Positions 33,760 to 44,932 are shown, numbered from the stretch's first letter. The stretch: 64,000 nucleotides of DNA from Halisarca cf. caerulea (GCA_963170055.1 CAUJGJ010000444.1:5987618-6051617), one strand, 5' to 3'. The notes: generated by a model from the letters alone, not told the origin. A program made the numbers and translations.

Positions 33760-35005
33760 TGATGAATGCAAAATACAGAAGCATGCTCCTGTCAGAATGG
33801 TATATCAGAAAGGACTACGTGCCATTGTAATAGATGAGGCACATTCCATCTGCAAATGGTAAGAATGATTATGCATTGAATCTACAATTGTTTGTATGTG
33901 ATAAACCATGTACATGATGTACACATACTACTGCTTACTAGATTCTATTCCTGTCCAACAATACACAGGGGAAAGGACTTCCGCCCTTGCTTTGGTCGCC
34001 TTGGAGAATTAAGATGTTTGGTGCCACCAAAGGTGAATCTGATAGCCATGACTGCTGCTAACAGGCGAACAAGGCTTACAGTTATGAAGAAGCTGATGAT
34101 GGAGAGTGCACTTGTAGTGGACGTCTCGCCAGAGAAACCGAACATTTTTTTGGGTGCGGTGGGGGCAACTTCTGTAGAGAAGCTGGCAGATGACTTTGTG
34201 TGGGCCTACACAAGCATGGGAAGCACTACCCGAAGACTTTAATCTTTTGTAAGAGGTCAGATAGCATCCACAGTTCATTGTCATAAAATAAGCAAAAAAT
34301 TAAATTTTACTAATACTTGCACAGGTGTGACGACTGCGGCTACATATACTCAGCCATTGAAAGAAAGATGGGAGACAAGTTCACCATTCCCAATTGCATA
34401 AGCTTGCCGTCCCCAGGTGAAAGGTAAAAACTTTACTGCTTAAAATGAACATTCATATCATGCCATCATGCAGGGATTGTTCAAACCCACTACAGATTGG
34501 CCGAAATTTTTGTGTCACAGAACACATAAAAATTAAAGGAGGATGTTATAACTACATTCGTGCACAACTCCACAGCAGCACGTGTAGTGATATACACTGA
34601 GGCATTTGGGGTGGGGCTTGATTGTCCAGGGATTGACCAGATCATCCACTATGGCATACCTTCCACAGTGGAAGACTATATACAACATGTGGGAAGAGCT
34701 GGCAGGTCAGTATGTGTGCATGTACTTATTAGGTACATAAGTGTGTCAAGACACATTTTACATTTCTCAGATCAGGACAGCAAGCACGGGCAATCATGTA
34801 CCCCATACAGACAACCGAGTACATAGATAAAGACATGAAAGTGTATTTAAAGAAGTGGGAACAAACCAGTATATGCAGGAGAGCCTTTCTATACAAAGAC
34901 TATCCTGCGTCAATGAACAAACCAACACGTCCATGTCTGTGCTGTGATGTTTGCTTGTTGAACTGCCAGTGTGGTGACTGTTTTAAACTAAATCAGATTT
35001 TGTAA
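33760..35005 (+). pseudogene. RecQ-like helicase, 3' half of the split copy
   Basis: It continues the helicase that breaks at 20.94 kb. AIVIDEAHSICKW (DEAH box) ends at a GTAAGA donor at 33860. After an acceptor at about 33969 come GKDFRPCFGRLGELR and LIAMTAANR (motif III). Then TLIFCKRSDSI appears in a shifted frame, FGVGLDCPGIDQIIHYGIP (motif V) and YIQHVGRAGR (motif VI), followed after one more intron by a C-terminal Cys cluster (CLCCDVCLLNCQCGDC). The intron after the DEAH box is at the same codon position and phase as in the intact gene at 60 kb. One stop (about 34529) and a frameshift near 34200 make it dead. Confidence 0.85.
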
Positions 35006-35339
35006 TCATCATTAGAATTGTAACGTGGCTTTTACAGTGCAAAATGAAATGTGTATTAATAGAGTAAGGGAAAGCGGGTGTTCATGCATTAGACATAGAA
35101 AGCATGGTTCACAAGTGGGATGACCTATAAGGTTGGTGATAATTAGAAGCCCTGCAATAGAGAATTAAATCCTTTTGCACCTCCTATAAGTCAGGTTGCT
35201 GCTAACTGGAAGACAGGAAGGTTAAATCCCCAAACCTATTTATTAACAAGCCAAAGTGTCAACTATGGGTGGTAAACCTTGTATGGTGACAAGTGAGCAC
35301 AAAAGCAAATATTCACATACAGCACCTCAATTCAGCCTA
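35006..35339. other. Gene-free stretch between helicase remnant and LINE
   Basis: Nothing recognisable. In the intact transposon the DUF6589 gene would follow the helicase in the opposite direction; no trace of it is seen here. Confidence 0.4.
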
Positions 35340-35539
35340 GATATTACAGCAATGACAGAAGCAAAATGTGGAATCTGCGGGGTGCCAGAAAGCGACAGAA
35401 AGAAAGGATACTTTTGAGGGGGAAGACAGGTGAAAGTCAGTGTGTAATTTTCCTTGAGTATGTTGCAAGCAAATGCACTGATGAATGGAGCGTCCAGGAA
35501 GTGATAAGCGACTGAATGAACTACCACCACAAAAGTGAG

Positions 35540-36134
35540 ATATTTCAAGTTCCTCGGAGTTGTCATCAACGACACACTTACTTGGAGTGACCGTATTGAC
35601 TTGGTTTGAAAAAAAGTCTCCCGCCATCTCAATCTTCTTCGTCAACTTTCCTGGTTCCTTCCTCAACACCTTTTACTCCTTTATCTCAAGTCATACATAC
35701 TTCCCATCTTCGATTATTGTGATGTCGTTTGGTTTGGCTGCACAAAGTCTGACTCTCATCGCTTGGATTTGCTCCTCAACTTTTCTTGCTGCACAGTACT
35801 TCGCAGATGCAAATACTCTTCCACCTCCTCAGCTCGTAGTGAACTTGGCATCTATACCCTGTCCTCCAGAAGGAAAGTGCATGTTGCCCAAACAGTTTTC
35901 AAGTGCTTATCTTCAAACTGTCCTTCTTATCTTTCTTCAATCTTCCCTATTCCTACTTCATCCCATGTCACTCGTTCTAACACTTTTTCTCAGCTGAATC
36001 TTCCACCTACAAGGTCCTCGTTTGGTCAAAAGGCCTTTAGCTTTGCCGGGGCAGCTCTATGGAGATCTCTTCCGCCCAAAATCAGAGTGACAAAAAACTA
36101 CAGAGCCTTCACCTCATTGGCACAAGATTTTTTA
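35540..36134 (+). pseudogene. Non-LTR retrotransposon RT, C-terminal end
   Basis: Across two frames the typical end of a CR1/L2/RTE-like reverse transcriptase is visible. FLGVVINDTLTWSDRIDLV and SWFLPQHLLLLYLKSYILP lead to IFDYCDVVWFGCT, and the end is GQKAFSFAGAALWRSLPPKI. This thumb/C-terminal region follows the RT catalytic core, which is absent, so the copy is 5' truncated as usual for LINEs. Stops and frame changes show decay. The 3' UTR continues beyond the MITE at 36139-37089 to a tandem tail at 37338. Confidence 0.75.
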
Positions 36135-37093
36135 TTAACCCTTTTTCGTTCGCGTTAAAATTTTTCGCATACCCGTTATCGTTCACGAGCCACTATAGTG
36201 GCTTTGGAGGTATTTGGTCTTGAATCTATTCTTTCTGGCAAGTACGAGCACTACAAGACGCTAAAACATCCTTTGCTTGAAAGAAGGAATAGCCTCGTGA
36301 CCTGCATTTGAAGTATAAATGCATGAAGGACTTCGGATTATGATGAATTCATAGAGAACTTTCGCCGACCGTAAAACATTGTAAGTTGAGGATGTTGGCT
36401 AGAAATAGGTCAACAAAGGACTTGTGGGAGGTTACTCTTACTTTATTCTCTTAAAGAAACCTTGTACGAAGCCTTTTATTGATCCTACGAAATAACCGTA
36501 GCACAATAGTTGCAAGTACTGTTGATTTCACCGTTGTTCTCCTACGTGTGGTGCGGATTTGGGTTTCTTGAACTTGATTTCAATGATAAAAAGGATTCCA
36601 ATCCACAAAAAGCTTAGATTAGGTCTTCAGACGGCTTCAGACAGCCCTGCGAAAGGGGCAAAGTCGTTCGCTGGGCTGACGAGCTCTTTCTGCATTCTAC
36701 ATCGTTCAGCACTGACAACAACTCAATGCGAAGAAATCTTTAGCTATCTAACTAATGAAAGAAAACTTTATTCTAGCCTACGATCATGGAAACGTTGTAA
36801 ATTTCTGTTTCGTCCTCAAACACTTCACCAATGGTAGCCATTTTGCTCCTACGTTTACTTGCGTTTCTCCGTAAACTGCGATGATAATTCCGTATATCAA
36901 TACATACTTGTCTTCTTTTTCAGCTCTTGTACAGATTTATAAAGGACACTATGGCTATGAAACTTGTACTGAAGACTTAGTATATCCCTAAGTATCTGAC
37001 GGCACCATTAGAAAAAAAAACGGAAAAAGATACGCGAATGCGAACGACTGTAGGGCGAGCCACTATAGTGGCTCGTGAACGATAAAGGGTTAA
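36135..37093. mobile_element. piggyBac-type MITE inserted in the LINE, TTAA flanked
   Basis: TTAA (36135-36138) then CCCTTTTTCGTTCGCG; the right end is CGTGAACGATAAAGGG then TTAA (37090-37093). Both sides also carry the 18-bp palindrome GAGCCACTATAGTGGCTC or most of it, next to GTTCACGAG. The 951-bp interior codes for no known transposase; the 92-residue frame at 36559-36837 matches nothing. The insertion lies between the LINE coding end and the LINE 3' tail. Confidence 0.8.
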
Positions 37094-37338
37094 CTTAGTT
37101 AACTTGTTCTAGCATGTTGTTATTCTTACTGCATTACTGCTTGTTCAATTTTAATTAATTTTACACTTCAATTTTCAAACAGTCTTAATTTTTTTACCCC
37201 CCCCCCCCTTCTTTTTACCTTTATGCGACTTTTGAAAGCTTTATATATTTAACTGGGCACCTGTGATAATAGCCTATGGCTAAAGGCCATCCAGTCTAAA
37301 TAATGATACCCTGACCCTGACCCTGACCCTGACCCTGT
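37094..37338 (+). repeat. LINE 3' UTR and (TGACCC)n tail
   Basis: After the MITE, LINE 3' DNA continues with CTGGGCACCTGTGATAATAG and TAGCCTATGGCTAAAGGCC, then CCAGTCTAAATAATGATA and five or so copies of CCCTGA. The block of about 60 bp before the tail matches the ends of both SINEs. Hexamer tails are typical of LINEs that prime without poly(A). Confidence 0.7.
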
Positions 37339-37950
37339 ATGGCCATTAGCTGAGCCACTCAGTAGAAAGCACACCTGGTCCAGTTGTCATACCACCTCCA
37401 ATTGAGTGGCATGTGTAACATGGAAGCAGCATCTCCTCCAAGCAGACATGATGCTCTTACTGCCAGCACCACTCTACTGAGAATTGGACTTTCCATCGAT
37501 GCATTGACTGTCGCCAATACACACCAGCCTTGTGTCAAACGGCTACTAGGGGCTGTCATTCTCCATGCGTGCACCAGAATTTGACACAAAAGGACCATTT
37601 GGTTCTCTAAGGCTCAACAACAATCCATGCCTGCTCACGACAACAACAGGATAGAGGTCGCCCAGTCGGCTCCACATCTAAGGGCAAAAGACAAAAGGTC
37701 TGAACTAAACCAAGTTTCCGTCGTATCTTTCTCTTTCTGAATTCGAAGACTCTGTCCTGCTAATATAAATCTTTGCTAAAGGGTAAGGTATGTGTATTCG
37801 TATTTTGTTTCAGTCAAGCACAAGCTCGTGTTTATAAATTTGCACGTATGTTCGTTCATCCTATTGGTAGTTTTAGCATGGTCGATTTCGCCCGCAAAAT
37901 CACTATGTACGTCTTATTCATCTCTTACACAACAATTACTGTAACAGATA
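37339..37950. other. Stretch without recognised genes
   Basis: The short open frames here have no family I know. It leads into the start codon of piggyBac copy D. Confidence 0.35.
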
Positions 37951-39310
37951 AATGGCAAGTAGGCTACACTTGAAAGAAGTTGTGGAACATATGAATGACG
38001 ACAGTGAGTGGTATAACAGTGATGATGATCTAGTCGGTGATGGTCAAGATGGAGACCTTGACTTTTGATATTTCTGGGAGAGATCCTCTGGACAAAGCAG
38101 CAGATGAAGCTGAGGAACATGATGAAGGTAACATTTCAACACAATCTCTTATCCATGTTGATGATAATGCTCTCGAAGATGGCAACAATGGTACAGATGA
38201 CAATAATGACATGGACAACCTCCCCCAAGGTGGTCAGCAACCCATGCCCAATACCACATCTCAGCAGGTGTCACATTCACCAACAGACTCATGGGATCTG
38301 GATGACTTCCTCCCAGTACCTGCACCAAAATTGCCTGATAACCATCCGTATGAGTTCTTCTGCAAGGTCTGGGGTGAGGAAACTTTCCAAGAGCTAGCTG
38401 AGCAGAGCAACTTGTACGCATCACAGAAGGGGACAGCAACCTGGGTAGACACGAATGAAGAGGAGATGAAGTCATTCTTAGGGATACATTTAGCAAAGGG
38501 TTTGGTTTGATTGCCATCTCTAAAGGACTATTGGAGCACAAACCCACTATTAGCTACCCCCGGCTTTGTGAAGGGGATGAGTAGAAATAGGTTTAGATCT
38601 ATCCTCAGCCGCCTTCATGTCAACGACAACTCCCAAATGTCCCAAACAGGATCCCCAAATTTTGACAAGCTGTATAAGCTTAGGCCACTCCTCAGCAAAA
38701 TCTGCCTCAACAGTCAAAGAAGATATCAGCTACATCAACAGCTTGCCATTGATGAAGCTATGGTGCTATTCAAGGGCAGAAGCTCCCTCGGCAATACATG
38801 CCTAAAAAGCCAACTAAGTGGGGATACAAATGCTGGTGCTTATGCAATGCCACAAATGGTTACATGTATAATGTTGATGTGTACCAGGGGGCAAGTGGGG
38901 TCTTAGACGAGGACGGTCTGGGTGCAACAGTGGTGCTGCATATGCTTGAATCTGAGTACAATGAAAACCATCGGGTTTACATTGATAACTTCTTTTCAAG
39001 TGTAAAGTTGGCAAACAAGCTAAAAGCAAAAGGCACAAGAATGATTGGCACTACAAGAACAGATAGGAAGGGGTGGCCAAAGAACCTGAAGGGCCTACCT
39101 AAGCTGAACAAAGAAATGAAGAGGGGAGAATGTACATCAGAGATGGTAGATGGAGATCAGTGTTTGGTCTGGAAAGATAGAAAGGTTGTTCCCATCATAA
39201 ACACCATCACCAACCCCAGCAATGTATCTTAAGTTCTGAGACGAAACAAGGATGGGACACGGTCACCAGTATCCTGTCCCAACAGTGTACAGCTATACAA
39301 CATTTTGAAT
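37951..39310 (+). pseudogene. piggyBac (PGBD4-like) transposase, copy D
   Basis: It starts at ATG 37951 with the acidic N-terminus (SEWYNSDDDLVGDGQDGD, stop in frame at about 38067), continues in the next frame (WDLDDFLPVPAPKLPDN, WGEETFQELAEQSNLYAS), has a stop at 38508-38510, then GMSRNRFRSILSRLHVNDN and LAIDEAMVLFKGRS (catalytic DEA). A frame change near 38800 leads to PTKWGYKCWCL, RVYIDNFFSSVKLANKL (second catalytic Asp) and MIGTTRTDRKGWP, with a stop at 39230-39232. The family-specific part ends at SCPNSVQLYN near 39300. The Cys-rich tail is missing. Copies A, C and D form one family. Confidence 0.9.
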
Positions 39311-39617
39311 GCTAAAGGTCAAAGGTTAAGGAGCATGCGCAGTAGATCACGATACCGCGTGGGTTGGATTGTTGGCTGATTCAGAATGAGTTCGAAAAAT
39401 TCACAAAGGTGAGGTCTTTTGTGCTTAAGAGATAGATACGTATGTAATTATAATTGTTCCCGTTTTGTGGCACTTGCAAACCTCAGATACTTGGCAACTT
39501 TTGCTCGTTTTTGTCAGATATATATAGCGTAGGCCTATTAGTAGATTTCACGATCAAAGACTTCAGTTGGCAATAATAATTATTTATATATATTCAAAAC
39601 AACAATAGTTCGGTATG

Positions 39618-39651
39618 TTTCGACCGCGGTACCCCACGTGGTCTTTATCAG
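39618..39651 (-). ncRNA. Hammerhead-ribozyme-like core
   Basis: Read on the minus strand: CTGATAA, a stem of GACC/GGTC closed by a GC-rich loop, then GAAAC. This is the catalytic-core layout of a type I hammerhead (CUGANGA - stem II - GAAA), as found in Penelope-like retroelements and retrozymes. One core base differs: the sequence is CUGAUAA, not CUGAUGA, so the conserved G8 is A, which should abolish or strongly reduce cleavage. Flanking stems I and III are not clear. Confidence 0.35.
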
Positions 39652-39819
39652 GTGTGATTGACTGACCACTATAAAAACAATTGCTATAACTGTAATAACC
39701 TTTTAAAGATATTGTCATAATTATTGTTTACAGTGTATCTTTGTGGCCATAGTCTTGTGCTGCCAAGGTTATAAGTATTTCTGCATTGTGTTTTTTGTTA
39801 TATACTCGCCTTTCATTAC

Positions 39820-41860
39820 ACTAGAGTGTCACAGAAAAGGAAACAATGGTCTATGGAAAGTATGGAAGCTGCTGTGAAGACTGTACAAGAAGGCAAACCT
39901 TAAGAGAAACAGCTAGACTGTACAATGTTCCAATAGAAACTCTGCGAAGAAGAGTCACAGGCGCAGTTAGTATGGACTGTCGTCCAGGCCCTCCCACAGT
40001 GCTAATAAAAGACGAAGAAGATAAACTTGTGCAGTACCTCATTCAAATGGCGGATATGGGGTATGGTCTATCACGGGAGGCATGTATGCACATGGTTGGG
40101 AACTTTGTAAGTGCATGCAAACGAAGCAATCCATTCAAAAATGAAAAAGCAGGCAGATGGTGGTTTGAGGGATTTAAGGCACGCCACCCTATCCTAACAA
40201 TTCGCAAGCCCCAGCCATTATCTTACTGTAGAGCTTTATGTTCTAACAAGGACATCATCAGTGATTTTTTTGGCAAGTTGGGTGCCATCTATGGAAAGCT
40301 AAATTTAATTGCCAAGCCAATGCAAATTTACAACTCGGATGAAATTGGGGTAACCATTGTTCACAAGCCAACCAAAGTACTTGCTGAATTAGGGTGACAC
40401 TATGTTTATAATGTAACTTCAGCAGAAAAAGGCCACACTCACACTGTTTTATTATGTGTATCTGCTTCTGGCTTTGTGCTCCCACCATGCCTGGTTTATC
40501 CTCGAAAGAGAAAAGTCCCTGAAAAGCTCCATGGTGGAGCAGTTCCTGGCACACTTTTTGCTAGTACCGAAAGTGGTTGGATGAATGATAGCGTCTACCT
40601 TGAATGGTTCAAGTTTTTTCTACAAAACATTCCTCCCACGAGGCCTGTTCTCCTTATTCAGGATGGTCATTCTTCCCACATGTCAATCAAATTGATAGAA
40701 TTGGCACGGGCAAATGATGTTCATCTCCTCTGCTTACCAGCGCATACAACACATATTCTACAACCACTTGATGTGGGTGTCTTCAAGTCTTTCAAGGCCT
40801 TTTTCTCCAAAGCATGCTCAACTTACCTGTCAAAGAATCCTGGCAGAGTTATAACCAATGATATGATTGCCTCCTTGGTGGCCACCGCTTACCCAGAAGC
40901 TTTCACTCCAAACAACATCATGGGCGGCTTTAGGAAAACCGGCATCCACCCAATAAACCCTGGAGCAATAATTGGGGACAGATCGACTCACACCATCTCA
41001 AGCTCTTACTCAACAACCAACGGGAACAACTGGAAAACAGCCTAAGCCTACATTATCTCCAATTGCAAGTGAAAGTTCAACCTCATCAAGTTCTCCCGTA
41101 TTTACATCTGAGCAACGGCAATTGTATGAGAAGCGTTATCAAGAAGGTTATGACGTACCAGATCCCAAGTATGAGGCTTGGCTGAAAATTACCCATCCTA
41201 TTGAAACAAGCTCTGTAGTTGTATGCAGATCAACAACGCCAGCAGGTGCTTGCTTTACTGAAACTAGTTCTGCTTCTTCTGCATTCAAGTCTACAGGGTT
41301 AGCTGGGAGTTCTAATTCTGTCCTTAGTGGCTCCAAGTGTTCAGATATTCTTGAAGAGTTTCTAGTCCTGCCTAAACCTAAGCCCACAACAACTAGAAAG
41401 ACAAAGAAGGGTCTAAATAGTAAAGCTATTTGCATCACTGAAGATGAAGTGTTGAAAGAGCTTAAGGAAAGGGAAGCTGAGCGATTAGCAAAACAGGAAG
41501 AGAAGGAACGGAAAAGGTTGGAAAAGGAAGAAAAAGGATCAGACCACTGGATAAGGAAAAGAAAACAAACATACGCGGGAAAGGGACAAAAGCAAAGAGA
41601 AACACAGAACAATCACACAAATCCACACAGAGCAGATGGGAAATGGAATTGGAGGATGCTTTCAAAAATTTATCAATTGAGGGTATTTCCAGCAGTGAGG
41701 AGCTAAACAAAGCATCTGACGATGAAGACAGAGCCATTTGCCCCATGTGTGGACTGATTTAATGGTTGCGGTGTGTGGTTTGACCTCAAGTGTACAGATA
41801 TCAACAGTGAAAAGCTTATTCCGGAAGAATACTACTGTCACAATAGTAAACTGTAACCTT
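39820..41860 (+). pseudogene. pogo/Tigger-type transposase with PHD-like tail
   Basis: The pipsqueak-type HTH starts KRKQWSMESMEAAVKTVQEG (about 39833) and continues after a frame change as LRETARLYNVPIETLRRRV. The DDE_1 core follows: the first Asp in YNSDEIGVT, a stop at 40395-40397, then HTVLLCVSASGFVLPPCLV, the second Asp in LLIQDGHSSHMS and the third in THILQPLDVGVFKSFK. A tail has a Lys/Glu-rich helix (LKEREAERLAKQEEKERKRL) and, split by a stop and shift, CPMCGL, VWFDLKCTDIN and EEYYCHN, the remains of a PHD-like finger. At least four lesions are present. Pogo enzymes insert at TA. Confidence 0.88.
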
Positions 41861-42700
41861 GCACGATGCAATGTATTCTAACTGTTCAAAGGTGTTTACT
41901 CACATTTACATTGCATTGTGTAAACTGTAACCTTGCATGATGCAAATGATTCTAGATCTGTTTAAAGGTGTTTTACTCACATTTACTTGTATTGTGTTCC
42001 TTTTATAGGGTGTCTCATAATGTAGTCATATGTCTCATAATAGCCACTTCGGTGTTAATTGAGTTAGTTATCATAAAATGGCAGGGGATAATTACAAATC
42101 AGTTTAAAATTCTGTAGAATGAAAATCTATCCATAAATTGTTATGTTGCAAAATAAGAGGTCATGGCGGCCATTTTTGTCAGAGTTATGCACAAAAATAC
42201 ATAGGTGTCTCATAATACCCCCCTGTTATTATACATTATGTAGTACAACTGTAAAGTTTCAATGCATAATATTATTACGTATACACAAATAATTATACAG
42301 TACATGCATTACTTGATTCACATTGTGTAGACTGTTCAAAACCTTAGGCCAGTGGAGTGAACATACGCAAGTAGGACATGTCCAAAATCTGCCTAATGTG
42401 CTAACAAGCTGGAATTTTAATGAAAACGTGACTAAGATGGTTTCGAATCATGTTACATACATGTGACCTTTCATGATGTATTTGTTTAGGAACAAGCTAA
42501 GTTGATTGTGCTGTGTGGCAATTCATTGTAGTCTGCATGCCACAGCAAGCCACTACAGAGTGACATTGATCTCATGTTGACATAGTTGTTGGTGACAAAG
42601 ACAATTGACAATGACAACTGTCAAGCCCTACACACTAAATACGACACAAGTCTCAACAGAAGTCAAAGTTTAGCAAAAGAACCTACTAGCAAATTCAACT
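41861..42700. other. Gene-free stretch with transposon-type ends
   Basis: TGTCTCATAAT recurs four times between 42009 and 42220. GTGTCTCATAATACCCCCCT (ending about 42231) resembles the inverse of CAGGGG-CATTATAG termini elsewhere in the window. No gene is seen. Confidence 0.4.
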
Positions 42701-42839
42701 TAGTGCAATATGGCCAAGCCTGTGTTCTGCCCATCTGGGTTCCCAATGCCCTCTGAATAACTTCAGTGGTCTCCTTGCTTGCTGAGAAGCTCCAGCGTTA
42801 CCAGGCTATGCCATCTTCCATCCTGGAACAACTGAGAAT

Positions 42840-43265
42840 CTTCCAGCAGCAGCAGCAGCCACAGCAACAGCCATGTTTGTCCAACTTAAGTGCCCCTCCC
42901 ATCCCATAGCCTGGTCTTACTAGTCTTGAAAAAGCCAGACTGAATATCATGTAAGTGGAGAAGGCTCTAGGCAAATTTTATTCACTCAGTCAAGCCAGCA
43001 CTATTGAAATGAGTTATCTGTAAGCCAAAAAAGGTTTTTAACCTTCTGTACGCAGTCTAAGTTGAATCCTCTACCACCTTCCAAACACACCATTCCCTTG
43101 TTCTTAGTCTTCCCAGTACAATGAAATGCTACCTTTCAGCAATCAGAAATCTACTGATTGTTAATGGTTTTCCACATTATAACTTGTACACTCCTAAAAT
43201 TGAATTAGTCAATCAGTTCTAATTCATTTGCCAAGAAAATGTCACCAGTAAAGTGCAAAATAGGA
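42840..43265 (+). pseudogene. Tyrosine recombinase N-terminal (core-binding) remnant
   Basis: In shifting frames: a CAG run (QQQQ), then LSQASTIEMSYL, FLTFCTQSKLNPLPPS and, after a frame change, PSTMKCYLSAIRNLLIVNGF. This is the pattern of the SAM-like core-binding domain of tyrosine recombinases (TxxxYLSAIR...GxP). Such recombinases replace integrase in DIRS-type and Crypton elements. The catalytic domain with the Arg-His-Arg-Tyr set is missing. Confidence is limited by the decay. Confidence 0.4.
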
Positions 43266-44160
43266 TAGAAGAGATATCCTGATTGTCACAGATAGCTTGC
43301 ACATACCCACACGAAGTTTATGCTGCATTTATCCATGGCATCTCAAATAAGTGGTCTTATTTATCCCAAACAATTCCCAACACTTCGCATCTCTTGACGC
43401 CTCTTGTAACAGCCATCCATCAGAAATTTGTCCCAGCTCTCAGAGGCCACCCGCCTTGCTCTGAAACTGACAGGATCTTCTCTCATTACCTACCTTGTTT
43501 TGGAGGTTTACGAATCACCAATCCCACTGAGGAGTCTCAACTTGCATGTGAGGCCTTAACGACTATCACTGCCCCACTAGTGGCTCTCATCGTCACCCAA
43601 GATATTGACGGCCATGCTGACTGCTCCAAGGTGACTGAGGCTAAAAGCCATGTTCGGTCCTTCAAGAAGACTAGATATTTGAAGAAGGCCAATGATGTCA
43701 GAGAGATACTGAATCCGCCTCAGCAACGCCTATTTGACCTGTCTTGTGAGAAAGGCTGCTTCACTTGGCTCTCTGCCTTGCCCATCTCAGAGTATGGATT
43801 TAACCTCCACAAAGTTGCCTTTAGGGATGCCTTTTCCCTATGTTATGGATGGCAACCTAGTAACATGCCACTCTCCTGCAATTGTGGAAGTAAGTTCACT
43901 GTAGGACATGCCATGACCTGCCATATGGGTGGATACCCTACCATCAGGCACAATGAGATACATGACCCCACAGCCGATCTGCTTACTGAAGTCTGCCATA
44001 ATGTCATCTGTGAACCCACCCCCTTCAGCCTCTCACTAACTGTTTCACCATTGAACAGCCCTCAAAGATGACAATGCCTGCCTTGACATCCGTGCAAGAG
44101 GTTTCTGTAGCCCTTCGAAAGAAGCATTTTTTGATGTAAGGGTGTTTTATCCAGATTGCA
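43230..44160 (+). pseudogene. Retroelement polyprotein C-terminal region (RT-associated family)
   Basis: From 43283 a 262-residue frame has HEVYAAFIHGISNKWSYLSQ, GLRITNPTEESQLACEA, QQRLFDLSCEKGCFTWLSAL, FALHKVAFRDAF-like FNLHKVAFRDAFSLCYGW and a Cys/His cluster (CNCGSKFTVGHAMTCHMGGY) followed by IRHNEIHDPTADLLTEVCH. After a frame change at about 44065, ACLDIRARGFCSPSKEAFFD with DVRVFYPDC continues. I know this order from the part downstream of RT in an invertebrate retroelement family. The Cys/His cluster plus D-x-R/FFDV end could be a nuclease domain, but that is inference. No RT core remains. Confidence 0.6.
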
Positions 44161-44344
44161 CTGGGTTTGGGTGACCCAAGGGTGGCCAAGGGTGACATCC
44201 ATGCTGCAATGGAAATACATTGTCAGGGGGTACAAGAAGTCAGTATCCGCGCCACCTAGGGTCTGGCTCACCATAACACCGACTCTCTTACGGTCATTAC
44301 AGGTGCAGTGGGAGTGGTTGCCAGACAGGGCGGATGCTACCATG

Positions 44345-44680
44345 CTATGGACAGCAGCATGTATGTGCTTCTTTGGCTTCCTCATGGTCAGGATTCAGCT
44401 TATGGCTAGCAGTGGACTCAGGAAGTGAGGCTGGTGATACACTATTACTATCTGACTTCACAGCACTAGCTGGTACAATCTGTCTATCTGTAACTTCTCC
44501 TGGATTGAGCGGGTAGATACCGCATTTCTTATATCCAGCCATTATATTCACAGGAGTTACAGACTGTGGCCATGCTGTTGCAAGAAGAGATGCAATAAGA
44601 TCTGTCGTGGCTACTCTTCCAGGATGACTGGTTATGTACTTATCGAGAAGGAAGGTTGTTCCCATAGAACTATCATGCAA
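44345..44680 (-). pseudogene. pogo-type transposase fragment, minus strand
   Basis: The frame has DKYITSHPGRVATTDLIASL, LATAWPQSVTPVNIMAGYKK and CGIYPLNPGEVTDRQIV. These match, block by block, the region just after the third catalytic Asp in the pogo copy at 40.8-41.0 kb (SKNPGRVITNDMIASL, NIMGGFRKTGIHPINPG). It is a diverged relative rather than a recent duplicate. The catalytic core is not seen upstream. Confidence 0.75.
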
Positions 44681-44752
44681 AAACTGTCACTTAGATTGAC
44701 AACTGAATTACCAGCTGCTGTGCACTGGGAATGCTACAGCCAAATCATGCAC

Positions 44753-44835
44753 ATGCTCAGGCCCGTAGGCAGGATTTTCCAGAGGGGGGTTACATTTCAG
44801 ATTTCCGCAATCCCCTTTATCTGCACGTGTGCACC

Positions 44836-44932
<97 letters not shown>

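Noticed and set aside
36559..36837. 92-residue frame in the TTAA MITE as a transposase
   Set aside because: No piggyBac DDE or Cys-rich motifs; likely chance.
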